Origin: Rhipidocladum racemiflorum
Taxonomy: Eukaryota > Streptophyta > Magnoliopsida > Poales > Poaceae
NCBI GenBank assembly: GCA_036346355.1
Contig: CM070580.1
Coordinates: 59,784,854-59,848,853 of the forward strand
DNA length: 64,000 bases
Direction of reading: 5' to 3'
Program-made: the position numbers and the translations under genes
Notes under the pieces: model-generated
What the model saw: only the letters and a program-made list of their open reading frames with translations
Database searches by the model: none
What the model was told of the DNA's origin: nothing
Shown here: piece by piece, positions 35,477 through 48,568 of the stretch
How the letters are laid out: every line of letters begins with the position of its first letter
Numbering within the stretch: position 1 is the stretch's first letter

Positions 35477-37267
35477 GAAACATTCATGCACAATGGTAAC
35501 GTAAACTACACTCGTGCGAGAATGGTGCACAAAGAGAAACATTGTTCCAAACATGCCGAATGAACCATTATATGCCCAAGCGCATTTCGGCATGCGTTTT
35601 GAATCTTTCAGTCGTGTGAAACATTCCTCATGACGAGGACTGTATGGTGCTTGTATTTTCACAAGAAAGCGACTCGTAAGATGGCTGAGTGTGAATCAAC
35701 CGAATGGGCTTCATGTTTGCCGTAGCTCATTTTAGCAAGCAATTTGGGCTCATCAGAGTCGGTGTGAAACCTACACCACAAGCGGAACCATAAGTCACGT
35801 TCGTGCGAGCAGTATGGAAAGAAAGCTTGTGGCGAGACACCCTGAATAGAGTTCATGTGTGCCCAAGCTCATTCGGCATGCATTTCTGCTGCATCAGGGC
35901 GGTGTAAAACATTTCTCAGCGATAGGTGCCAGCGAATGCTGCGAGCTGCGTGCGTATCAAAGCGATGCACGGAAGGAAAATGTAGGCCAAACTCGCGAGT
36001 GGACTTTACATGCCTTCGGCACAATTCTGCATTCATTTGAATCGTCCAAGTGAGTGTGGAACATCCCTCATGACGAATTATAAGGTGTCTTGCAAGCTGC
36101 GTCCAGGACCAGCTTGATGCCGCGAAAGGAAATTCGTGTCAAACTCCCGGATGGAGTTCATATATGCCCTATCCCATTTCAACAAGCATTTAGGTATGCG
36201 TCAGTCGATCACGAAACATTCATGCAGCGGGTCCCAAATGGTACTGCAAACTTACGCATACCAAAGCGTTGCACAAAAGCGAAACTTTGTTCCAATCATG
36301 CCGAATGAACTTCATATCGCCCACGGCACTTTTCGGCATGCATTTGAGTCCGTCGAGTTCATGTGAAACATTTCCCCACGATGAGTCTGAGCGAATACTA
36401 CAAGCGGCGCCCATTCGAAAGCGTTGCGCGGTATGAAACGAGTGCCAAACACAGCGATTGGAGTTCATATGTGCTTTAACTCATTTTGGCATGCATTTCG
36501 AATATGTCAAGTCGGTGTCAAACATTCCACCACGACGGGTTCCCACGGGTAATACAAGCGAGAATACAAAGCGGAACCGATGCACGAAAGCAGGCCGAGT
36601 GCCAAGCGCCCGAAAGAACTTATGATGTTTGGAACCGCTTTTCACCATTTGTTTGAATCCATTCGAGTATGTGCGAAAAAATCCCCACGGCGGGTCGAGC
36701 AGCGCTGTAGCGGCAGCCACATGAAAATGAAAATGATGCACGAAATGAAACATTGTGGCAAACACCACCGCAGCGCGAAAATGATGCCGCGGAATGGAAC
36801 ATCGTGGCAAGCACCCTACATGCCGCAACCTTGCGCCAAAAGCGAAACATCGCGACGCGAAAGCGAAAATGATGAGCGAAATGAAGCCGGTGCCAAACAC
36901 ACGAATGCTATTCATATCTTGTTGTAACTCATTTAGGCATGCATTCGAATCCGTCAGTCGGCGTGAAATATTCATAGCAGCGAGTTCCTAATTTGAAAGA
37001 ATTGAAAGCGATGCACGAAAGCGAAACCAGTGCCAAACACCGGAATTAACTTACGATGTTAGCTTGTGCATTTGGCGCAATTCTGCATTCATTTGAATAC
37101 GTCCGGGTGAGTGTGAAACATCCCTCATGACGGGTAACAAAGTACTTGCAAGCTGGGTCGAATGAAAGCGATGCCTGAAGCGAAGCTGGGTGTCAAACTC
37201 CCGAATGGGCTTCACATGTGTACCCTAGCCCGTTTCAGCAACCATTTTGATGCGTCCGACTTGAAGC
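35477..37267. repeat. HOR unit U11 (1791 bp)
   Basis: Hypervariable site CATG. Monomer 7 has CACGGCACTTTTCGG, intermediate between the U10 and U2 forms. Confidence 0.88.
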
Positions 37268-37834
37268 GAAACATTCATGCACAATGGTAACGTAAACTAC
37301 ACTCGTGCGAATGGTGCACAAAGAGAAACATTGTTCCAAACATGCGAATGAACCATTATATGCCCAAGCGCATTTCGGCATGCGTTTTGAATCTTTAAGT
37401 CGTGTGAAACATTCCTCGCGACGAGGACTGTATGGTGCTTGTATTTTCACAAGAAAGCGACTCGTAAGATGAAGCTGAGTGTGAATCAACCGAATGGGCT
37501 TCATGTTTGCCGTAGCTCATTTTAGCAAGCAATTTGGGCTCATCAGTCGGTGTGAAACCTACACCACAAGCGGAACCATAAGTCACGTTCGTGCGAGCGA
37601 GTGCGGAAAGAAAGCTTGTGGCGAGACACCACTGAATAGAGTTCATGTGTGCCCAAGCTCATTTCGGCATGCATTTACTTGCATCCGGGCGGTGTAAAAC
37701 ATTTCTCAGCGATAGGTGCCAGCTTCTGCATGCGATGAACGTATCAAAGCGATGCGCGACGAATGAATGTACTTCATGACTGATTATATGCCTTATCCCA
37801 TTTCAGAGAGCATTTAGTTTATTGTCATAGGCGA
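37268..37834. repeat. HOR unit U12, deleted form (567 bp)
   Basis: Normal through monomers 1-3 and into monomer 4 (to about 37722, GATAGGTGCCAG), then an aberrant 110 bp with CTTCTGCATGCGATGAAC and GACTGATTATATGCC, then the next anchor in a damaged form (GCAACAATGGTAATG). About 1.2 kb, eight monomer equivalents, is missing. Hypervariable site CGCG. Confidence 0.9.
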
Positions 37835-39619
37835 AAACATTCATGCAACAATGGTAATGTAAACTACACTCGTACCAGAATGGTGCACAAAGAGAAACAT
37901 TGTTCAAACATGCCGAATGAACCGTATATGCCACAAGGCGCATTTCGGCATCGTTTTGAATCTTCGAGTCGTGTGAAACATTCCTCATGACGAGGACTGT
38001 ATGGTGCTTGTATTTTCACAAGAAAGCGACTCGTAAGATGGCTGAGTGTGAATCAACCGAATGGGCTTCATGTTTGCCGTAGCTCATTTTAGCAAGCAAT
38101 TTGGGCTCATCAGTCGGTGTGAAACCTACACCACAAGCGGAACCATAAGTCACGTTCGTACGAGCAGTGCGGAAAGAAAGCTTGTGGCGAGACACCCTGA
38201 ATAGAGTTCATGTGTGCCCAAGCTCATTCGGCATGCATTTACTGCGCATCGGGCGGTGTAAAACATTTCTCGGCGATAGGTGCCAGCGAATGCTGCGAGC
38301 TGCGTGCGTATCAAAGCGATGCACGGAAGGAAAATGTAGGCCAAACTCCGCGAGTGGACTTTACATGCCTTCGGCACAATTCTGCATTCATTTGAATCGT
38401 CCAAGTGAGTGTGGAACATCCCTCATGACGAATTATAAGGTGTCTTACAAGGCTGCGTCCAGGACGAAAGCGATGCCGCGAAAGGAAATTCGTGTCAAAC
38501 TCCCGGATGGAGTTCATATATGCCCTATCCCATTTCAACAAGCATTTAGGTATGCGTCAGAGTCGATCACGAAACATTCATGCCTGGCGGGTCCCAAATG
38601 GTACTGCAAACTTACGCATACCAAAGCGTTGCACAAAAGCGAAACTTTGTTCCAATCATGCGAATGAACTTCATATCGCCCACACACTTTCGGCATGCAT
38701 TTGAGTCCGTCAGAGTTCATGTGAAACATTTCCCCACGATGAGCACGACGAATACTACAAGCGGCGCCCATTCGAAAGCGTTGCGGCGGTATGAAGCGAG
38801 TGCCAAACACAGCGATTGGAGTTCATATGTGCTTTAACTCATTTTGGCATGCATTTGAATATGTCAAGTCGGTTGTCAAACATTCCACCACGACGGGTTC
38901 CCACGGGTAATACAAGCGAGAATACAAAGCGGAACCGATGCACGAAAGCAGGCTGAGTGCCAAGCGCCCGAAAGAACTTATGATGTTTGGAACCGCTTTT
39001 CACCATTTGTTTGAATCCATTCGAGTATGTCTGAAAAAATCCCCACGGGGTCGAGCAGACGCTGTAGCGGCAGCCACATGAAAATGAAAATGATGCCGAA
39101 ATGAAACATTGTGGCAAACACCACCGCGCGAAAATGATGCGCGGAATGGAACATCGTGGCAAGCACCCTACATGCCGCAACCTTGCGCCAAAAGCGAAAC
39201 ATTGCGACGCGAAAGCGAAAATGATGAGCGAAATGAAGCGGGTGCCAAACACACGAATGCTATTCATATGCGCTGTAACTCATTTAGGCATGCATTTGAA
39301 TCCGTCAGTCGGCGTGAAATATTCATAGCAGCGACGAGTTCCTAAGCTGAAAGAATTGAAAGCGATGCGAAAGCGAAACCGAGTGCCAAACACCGGAATT
39401 AACTACGATGTTCGCTTGTGCATTTCAGCGCAATTCTGCATTCATTTGAATACGTCGGGTGAGTGTGAAACATCCCTCATGACGGGTAACAAAGTACTTG
39501 CAAGCTTGGTCGAATGAAAGCGATGCACGAAAGCAGCGGGTGTCAAACTCCCCGAATGGGCTTCACATGTGTACCCTAGCCCGTTTCAGCAACCATTTAG
39601 AGTACATCCGACTTGAAGC
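37835..39619. repeat. HOR unit U13 (1785 bp), first with marker B
   Basis: CCCACACACTTT replaces CCCACACGCTTT near 38680. The first 60 bp carry private changes (an extra A in GCGAAAACATT, GCAACAATGG, GTAATG) next to the U12 deletion junction. Hypervariable site CATG. Confidence 0.88.
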
Positions 39620-41418
39620 GAAACATTCATGCACAATGGTAACGTAAACTACACTCGTACTAGAATGGTGCACAAAGAGAAACATTGTTCCAAACATGCG
39701 AATGAACCATTATATGCCCAAGCGCATTTAGGCATGCGTTTTGAATCTTTCGAGTCGTGTGAAACATTCCTCATGACGAGGACTGTATGGTGCTTGTATT
39801 TTCACAAGAAAGCGACTCGTAAGATGAAGCTGAGTGTGAATCAACCGAATGGGCTTCATGTTTGCCGTAGCTCATTTTAGCAAGCAATTTGGGCTCATCA
39901 GTCGGTGTGAAACCTACACCACAAGCGGAACCATAAGTCACGTTCGTGCGAGCGAGTGCGGAAAGAAAGCTTGTGGCGAGACACCCTGAATAGAGTTCAT
40001 GTGTGCCCAAGCTCATTTCGGCATGCATTTCTGCTGCATCGGGCGGTGTAAAACATTTCTCAGCGATAGGTGCCAGCGAATGCTGCGGCTGCGTCGCGTA
40101 TCAAAAGCGATGCACGGAAGGAAAATGTAGGCCAAACTCATGAGTGGACTTTACATGCCTTCGGCACAATTCTGCATTCATTTGAATACGTCCAAGTGAG
40201 TGTGGAACATCCCTCATGACGAATGCATAAGGTGTCTTGCAAAGCTGCGTCAGGACGAACGATGCCGCGAAAGGAAAATTCGTGTCAAACTCCCGGATGG
40301 AGTTCATATATGCCCTATCCCATTTCAACAAGCATTTAGGTATGCGTCAGAGTCGATCACGAAACATTCATGCAGCGGGTCCCAAATGGTACTGCAAACT
40401 TACGCATACCAAAGCGTTGCACAAAGCGAAACTTTGTTCCAATCATGCCGAATGAACTTCATATCGCCCACACACTTTTCGGCATGCATTTGAGTCCGTC
40501 AGGAGTTCATGTGAAACATTTCCCCACGATGAGCACGACGAATACTACAAGCGGCGCCCATTCGAAAGCGTTGCGCGGTATGAAACTGAGTGCCAAACAC
40601 AACGATTAGAGTTCATATGTGCTTTAACTCATTTTGGCATGCATTTCGAATATGTTCGAGTCGGTGTCAAACATTCCACCACGACGGGTTCCCACGGGTA
40701 ATACAAGCGAGAATACAAAGCGGAACCGATGCGAAAGCAGAACTGAGTGCCAAGCGCCCGAAAGAACTTATGATGTTTGGAACCTCTTTTCACCATTTGT
40801 TTCGAATCCATTAGAGTATGTCTGATAAAATCCCCCGGCCAGGTCGAGCAGCGCTGTAGCGGCAGCCACACGAAAATGAAAATGATGCCGCGAAATGAAA
40901 CATTGTGGCAAACACCACCGCAGCGCCGAAAATGATGCGCGGAATGGAACATCGTGGCAAGCACCCTACATGCCGCAACCTTGCGCCAAAAGCGAAACAT
41001 TGCGGCCGCGAAAGCGAAAATGATGAGCGAAATGAAGCGGGTGCCAAACACACGAATGCTATTCATATCTGCTGTAACTCATTTAGGCATGCATTTGAAT
41101 CCGTCCAGTCGGCGTGAAATATTCATAGCAGCGAGTTCCTAAGCTGAAAGAATTGAAAGCGATGCAACGAAAGCGAGCAGTGCCAAACACCGGAATTAAC
41201 TTACGATGTTAAGCTTGTGCATTTCAGCGCAATTCTGCATTCATTTGAATACGTCCGGGTGAGTGTGAAACATCCCTCATGACGGGTAACAAGAAGTACT
41301 GCAAGCTGGGTCGAATGAAAGCGATGCTGAAAGCGAAACTGGGTGTCAAACTCCCGAATGGGCTTCACATGTGTACCTAGCCCGTTTCAGCAACCATTTG
41401 AATCGTCAGGCTTGAAGC
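39620..41418. repeat. HOR unit U14 (1799 bp)
   Basis: Hypervariable site CATG. The composite block starts GCCACACGAAAATG. Private ACCTCTTTTCACC near 40782 instead of ACCGCTTTTCACC. Confidence 0.88.
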
Positions 41419-43207
41419 GAAACATTCATGCACAATGGTAGCGTAAACTACACTCGTACCAGAATGGTGCACAAAGAAACATTGTTCCAAACATGCGAAT
41501 GAACCGTATATGCCCAAGCGCATTTAGGCATGCGTTTTGAATCTTCAGTCGTGTGAAACATTCCTCATGACGAGGACTGTATGGTGCTTGTATTTTCACA
41601 AGAAAGCGACTCGTAAGATGAAGCTGAGTGTGAATCAACCGAATGGGCTTCATGTTTGCCGTAGCTCATTTTAGCAAGCAATTTGGGCTCATCAGAGTCG
41701 GTGTGAAACCTACACCACAAGCGGAACCATAAGTCACGTTCGTACCGAGCGAGTGCGGAAAGAAAGCTTGTGGCGGACACCCTGAATAGAGTTCATGTGT
41801 GCCCAAGCTCATTCGGCATGCATTTCTGCTGCATCAGGGCGGTGTAAAACATTTCTCAGCGATAGGTGCCAGCGAATGCTGCGAGCTGCGTCGCGTATCA
41901 AAGCGATGCACGGAAGGAAAATGTAGGCCAAACTCCGAGTGGACTTTACATGCCTTCGGCACAATTCTGCATTCATTTGAATCGTCCAAGTGAGTGTGGA
42001 ACATCCCTCATGACGAATTATAAGGTGTCTTGCAAGCTGCGTCAGGACAGCGATGCCGCGAAAGGAAAATTAAGTGTCAAACTCCCGGATGGAGTTCATA
42101 TATGCCCTATCCCATTTCAACAAGCATTTAGGTATGCGTCAGAGTCGATCACGAAACATTCATGCAGCAGCGGGTCCCAAATGGTACTGCAAACTTACGC
42201 ATACCAAAGCGTTGCACAAAGCGAAACTTTGTTCCAATCATGCCGAATGAACTTCATATCGCCCACACACTCGGCATGCATTTGAGTCCGTCGAGTTCAT
42301 GTGAAACATTTCCCCACGATGAGCACGAGCGAATACTACAAGCGGCGCCCATTCGAAAGCGTTGCGGTATGAAACTGAGTGCCAAACACAGCGATTGGAG
42401 TTCATATGTGCTTTAACTCATTTTGGCATGCATTTGAATATGTCGAGTCGGTTGTCAAACATTCCACCACGACGGGTTCCCACGGGTAATACAAGCGAGA
42501 ATACAAAGCGGAACCGATGCACGAAAGCAGGCTGAGTGCCAAGCGCCCGAAAGAACTTATGATGTTTGGAACCGCTTTTCACCATTTGTTTGAATCCATT
42601 CGAGTATGTCTGAAAAAATCCCCACGGCCAGGTCGAGCAGACGCTGTAGCGGCAGCCACATGAAAATGAAAATGATGCACGAAATGAAACATTGTGGCAA
42701 ACACCACCGCAGCGCCGAAAATGATGCACGGAATGGAACATCGTGGCAAGCACCCTACATGCCGCAACCTTGCGCCAAAAGCGAAACATTGCGGCCGCGA
42801 AAGCGAAAATGATGAGCGAAATGAAGCCGGGTGCCAAACACACGAATGCTATTCATATCTTGGCTGTAACTCATTTAGGCATGCATTTGAATCCGTCCAG
42901 TCGGCGTGAAATATTCATAGCAGCGAGTTCCTAAGCTGAAAGAATTGAAAGCGATGCGAAAGCGAAACCGAGTGCCAAACACCGGAATTAACTTACGATG
43001 TTCGCTTGTGCATTTCAGCGCAATTCTGCATTCATTTGAATCGTCAGGGTGAGTGTGAAACATCCCTCATGACGGGTAACAAGAAGTACTGCAAGCTGGG
43101 TCGAATGAAAGCGATGCCGAAAGCGAAACTGGGTGTCAAACTCCCGAATGGGCTTCACATGTGTACCTAGCCCGTTTCAGCAACCATTTCGATCGTCAGG
43201 CTTGAGC
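41419..43207. repeat. HOR unit U15 (1789 bp)
   Basis: Hypervariable site CATG. Monomer 1 has ACAAAGAAACATT (two bases shorter than ACAAAGAGAAACATT), shared with U16-U18 only. Confidence 0.88.
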
Positions 43208-44992
43208 GAAACATTCATGCACAATGGTAACGTAAACTACACTCGTACCAGAATGGTGCACAAAGAAACATTGTTCCAAACATGCCGAATGAACCGTTAT
43301 ATGCCCAAGCGCATTTCGGCATGCGTTTTGAATCTTTCGAGTCGTGTGAAACATTCCTCATGACGAGGACTGTATGGTGCTTGTATTTTCACAAGAAAGC
43401 GACTCGTAAGATGAAGCTGAGTGTGAATCAACCGAATGGGCTTCATGTTTGCCGTAGCTCATTTTAGCAAGCAATTTGGGCTCATCAGAGTCGGTGTGAA
43501 ACCTACACCACAAGCGGAACCATAAGTCACGTTCGTACGAGCGAGTGCGGAAAGAAAGCTTGTGGCGGACACCCTGAATAGAGTTCATGTGTGCCCAAGC
43601 TCATTCGGCATGCATTTCTGCTGCATCGGGCGGTGTAAAACATTTCTCAGCGATAGGTGCCAGCGAATGCTGCGAGCTGCGTGCGTATCAAAGCGATGCA
43701 CGGAAGGAAAATGTAGGCCAAACTCCATGAGTGGACTTTACATGCCTTCGGCACAATTCTGCATTCATTTGAATCGTCCAAGTGAGTGTGGAACATCCCT
43801 CATGACGAATTATAAGGTGTCTTGCAAGGCTGCGTCAGGACAACGATGCACGAAAGGAAAATTCGTGTCAAACTCCCGGATGGAGTTCATATATGCCCTA
43901 TCCCATTTCAACAAGCATTTAGGTATGCGTCGAGTCGATCACGAAACATTCATGCCTGGCGGGTCCCAAATGGTACTGCAAACTTACGCATACCAAAGCG
44001 TTGCACAAAAGCGAAACTTTGTTCCAATCATGCGAATGAACTTCATATCGCCCACACACTTTTCGGCATGCATTTGAGTCCGTCGAGTTCATGTGAAACA
44101 TTTCCCCACGATGAGCACGAGCGAATACTACAAGCGGCGCCCATTCGAAAGCGTTGCGGCGGTATGAAACTGAGTGCCAAACACAGCGATTGGAGTTCAT
44201 ATGTGCTTTAACTCATTTTGGCATGCATTTGAATATGTCGAGTCGGTGTCAAACATTCCACCACGACGGGTTCCCACGGGTAATACAAGCGAGAATACAA
44301 AGCGGAACCGATGCGAAAGCAGAACTGAGTGCCAGCGCCCGAAAGAACTTATGATGTTTGGAACCGCTTTTCACCATTTGTTTGAATCCATTCGAGTATG
44401 TCTGAAAAAATCCCCACGGCCAGGTCGAGCAGGCCTTTATGGCGGCAGCCATCTGAAAATGAAAATGATGCACGAAATGAAACATTGTGGCAAACACCAC
44501 CGCAGCGCCGAAAATGATGCGGAATGGAACATCGTGGCAAGCACCCTACATGCCGCAACCTTGCGCCAAAAGCGAAACATCGCGACGCGAAAGCGAAAAT
44601 GATGAGCGAAATGAAGCCGGTGCCAAACACACGAATGCTATTCATATGCTGTAACTCATTTAGGCATGCATTTGAATCCGTCAGTCGGCGTGAAATATTC
44701 ATAGCAGCGAGTTCCTAAGCTGAAAGAATTGAAAGCGATGCGAAAGCGAAAGCAGTGCCAAACACCGGAATTAACTACGATGTTAGCTTGTGCATTTCAG
44801 CGCAATTCTGCATTCATTTGAATCGTCAGGGTGAGTGTGAAACATCCCTCATGACGGGTAACAAAGTACTACTGCAAGCTGGTCGAATGAAAGCGATGCC
44901 GCGAAAGCGAAGCTGGGTGTCAAACTCCCGAATGGGCTTCACATGTGTACCCTAGCCCGTTTCAGCAACCATTTAGTCGTCCGACTTGAAGC
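43208..44992. repeat. HOR unit U16 (1785 bp)
   Basis: Hypervariable site CATG; carries the short ACAAAGAAACATT. The composite block begins GCCATCTGAAAATG. Confidence 0.88.
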
Positions 44993-46780
44993 GAAACATT
45001 CATGCACAATGGTAACGTAAACTACACTCGTACCAGAATGGTGCACAAAGAAACATTGTTCCAAACATGCGAATGAACCATTATATGCCCAAGCGCATTC
45101 GGCATGCGTTTTGAATCTTTCAGTCGTGTGAAACATTCCTCATGACGAGGACTGTATGGTGCTTGTATTTTCACAAGAAAGCGACTCGTAAGATGAAGCT
45201 GAGTGTGAATCAACCGAATGGGCTTCATGTTTGCCGTAGCTCATTTTAGCAAGCAATTTGGGCTCATCAGAGTCGGTGTGAAACCTACACCACAAGCGGA
45301 ACCATAAGTCACGTTCGTAGAGCAGTGCGGAAAGAAAGCTTGTGGCAGACACCCTGAATAGAGTTCATGTGTGCCCAAGCTCATTCGGCATGCATTTCTG
45401 CTGCATCGGGCGGTGTAAAACATTTCTCAGCGATAGGTGCCAGCGAATGCTGCGAGCTGCGTCGCGTATCAAAGCGATGCACGGAAGGAAAATGTAGGCC
45501 AAACTCGCGAGTGGACTTTACATGCCTTCGGCACAATTCTGCATTCATTTGAATACGTCCAAGTGAGTGTGGAACATCCCTCATGACGAATTATAAGGTG
45601 TCTTGCAAGCTGCGTCAGGACGAGCTTGATGCCGCGAAAGGAAAATCGTGTCAAACTCCCGGATGGAGTTCATATATGCCCTATCCCATTTCAACAAGCA
45701 TTTAGGTATGCGTCAGAGTCGATCACGAAACATTCATGCAGCGGGTCCCAAATGGTACTGCAAACTTACGCATACCAAAGCGTTGCACAAAAGCGAAACT
45801 TTGTTCCAATCATGCCGAATGAACTTCATATCGCCCACACACTTTCCGGCATGCATTTGAGTCCGTCAGAGTTCATGTGAAACATTTCCCCACGATGAGC
45901 CGCGAGCGAATACTACAAGCGGCGCCCATTCGGCGTTGCGGCGGTATGAAACTGAGTGCCAAACACAGCGATTGGAGTTCATATGTGCTTTAACTCATTT
46001 TGGCATGCATTTGAATATGTCGAGTCGGTGTCAAACATTCCACCACGACGGGTTCCCACGGGTAATACAAGCGAGAATACAAGCGGAACCGATGCACGAA
46101 GCAGAACTGAGTGCCAAGCGCCCGAAAGAACTTATGATGTTTGGAACCGCTTTTCACCATTTGTTTGAATCCATTCGAGTATGTCTGAAAAAATCCCCAC
46201 GGCCAGGTCGAGCGGGCCTGTAGCGGCAGCCACACGAAAATGAAAATGAAAATGATGCGAAATGAAACATTGTGGCAAACACCACCGCGCCGAAAATGAT
46301 GCGCGGAATGGAACATCGTGGCAAGCACCCTACATGCCGCAACCTTGCGCCAAAAGCGAAACATTGCGGCCGCGAAAGCGAAAATGATGAGCGAAATGAA
46401 GCCGGGTGCCAAACACACGAATGCTATTCATATGCTGTAACTCATTTAGGCATGCATTTGAATCCGTCCAGTCGGCGTGAAATATTCATAGCAGCGAGTT
46501 CCTAAGCTGAAAGAATTGAAAGCGATGCACGAAAGCGAGCCGAGTGCCAAACACCGGAATTAACTACGATGTTCGCTTGTGCATTTCAGCGCAATTCTGC
46601 ATTCATTTGAATCGTCAGGGTGAGTGTGAAACATCCCTCATGACGGGTAACAAGAAGTACTGCAAGCTGGGTCGAATGAAAGCGATGCCGCGAAAGCGAA
46701 ACTGGGTGTCAAACTCCCGAATGGGCTTCACATGTACCCTAGCCCGTTTCAGCAACCATTTAAATCGTCCGACTTGAAGC
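44993..46780. repeat. HOR unit U17 (1788 bp), first with marker C
   Basis: CACATGTACC replaces CACATGTGTACC near 46730. Three GAAAAT copies in the composite block (two in most units). Hypervariable site CATG. Confidence 0.9.
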
Positions 46781-48568
46781 GAAACATTCATGCACAATGG
46801 TAACGTAAACTACACTCGTACCAGAATGGTGCACAAAGAAACATTGTTCCAAACATGCCGAATGAACCATTATATGCCCAAGCGCATTTCGGCATGCGTT
46901 TTGAATCTTTAGTCGTGTGAAACATTCCTCATGACGAGGACTGTATGGTGCTTGTATTTTCACAAGAAAGCGACTCGTAAGATGAAGCTGAGTGTGAATC
47001 AACCGAATGGGCTTCATGTTTGCCGTAGCTCATTTTAGCAAGCAATTTGGGCTCATCAGTCGGTGTGAAACCTACACCACAAGCGGAACCATAAGTCACG
47101 TTCGTGCGAGCAGTGCGGAAAGAAAGCTTGTGGCGGACACCCTGAATAGAGTTCATGTGTGCCCAAGCTCATTCGGCATGCATTTCTGCTGCATCCGGGC
47201 GGTGTAAAACATTTCTCAGCGATAGGTGCCAGCGGGTACTGCGAGCTGCGTGCGTATCAAAGCGATGCACGGAAGGAAAATGTAGGCCAAACTCGCGAGT
47301 GGACTTTACATGCCTTCGGCACAATTCTGCATTCATTTGAATACGTCCAAGTGAGTGTGGAACATCCCTCATGACGAATTATAAGGTGTCTTGCAAGCTG
47401 CGTCGGACGAAAGCGATGCCACGAAAGGAAAATTCGTGTCAAACTCCCGGATGGAGTTCATATATGCCCTATCCCATTTCAACAAGCATTTAGGTATGCG
47501 TCAGTCGATCACGAAACATTCATGCCGCGGCGGGTCCCAAATGGTACTGCAAACTTACCGCATACCAAAGCGTTGCACAAAGCGAAACTTTGTTCCAATC
47601 ATGCCGAATGAACTTCATATCGCCCACACACTTTCGGCATGCATTTGAGTCCGTCAGGAGTTCATGTGAAACATTTCCCCACGATGAGCACGAGCGAATA
47701 CTACAAGCGGCGCCCATTCGAAAGCGTTGCGGCGGTATGAAACTGAGTGCCAAACACAGCGATTGGAGTTCATATGTGCTTTAACTCATTTTGGCATGCA
47801 TTTGAATATGTCGAGTCGGTGTCAAACATTCCACCACGACGGGTTCCCACGGGTAATACAAGCGAGAATACAAAGCGGAACCGATGCACGAAACAGAACT
47901 GAGTGCCAAGCGCCCGAAAGAACTTATGATGTTTGGAACCGCTTTTCACCATTTGTTTGAATCCATTCGAGTATGTCTGAAAAAATCCCCACGACGGGTC
48001 GAGCGGGCACTTGTAGCGGCAGCCACACGAAAATGAAAATGATGCACGAAATGAAACATTGTGGCAAACACCACAGCGCCGAAAATGATGCACGGAATGG
48101 AACATCGTGGCAAGCACCCTACATGCCGCAACCTTGCGCCAAAGCGAAACATTCGCGACGAAAGCGAAAATGATGAGCGAAATGAAGCCGGTGCCAAACA
48201 CACGAATGCTATTCATATCGCGCTGTAACTCATTTAGGCATGCATTTGAATCCGTCAGTCGGCGTGAAATATTCATAGCAGCGAGTTCCTAAGCTGAAAG
48301 AATTGAAAGCGATGCACGAAAGCGAAACCGAGTGCCAAACACCGGAATTAACTACGATGTTAAGCTTGTGCATTTCAGCGCAATTCTGCATTCATTTCGA
48401 ATACGTCCGGGTGAGTGTGAAACATCCCTCATGACGGGTAACAAGAAGTACTGCAAGCTGGGTCGAATGAAAGCGATGCACGAAGCGAAACTGGGTGTCA
48501 AACTCCCGAATGGGCTTCACATGTACCTAGCCCGTTTCAGCAACCATTTCGATCGTCCGACTTGAAGC
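46781..48568. repeat. HOR unit U18 (1788 bp)
   Basis: Last unit with the short ACAAAGAAACATT. First with GAAACAGAACTGAG near 47890, which prevails afterwards. Hypervariable site CATG. Confidence 0.88.
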
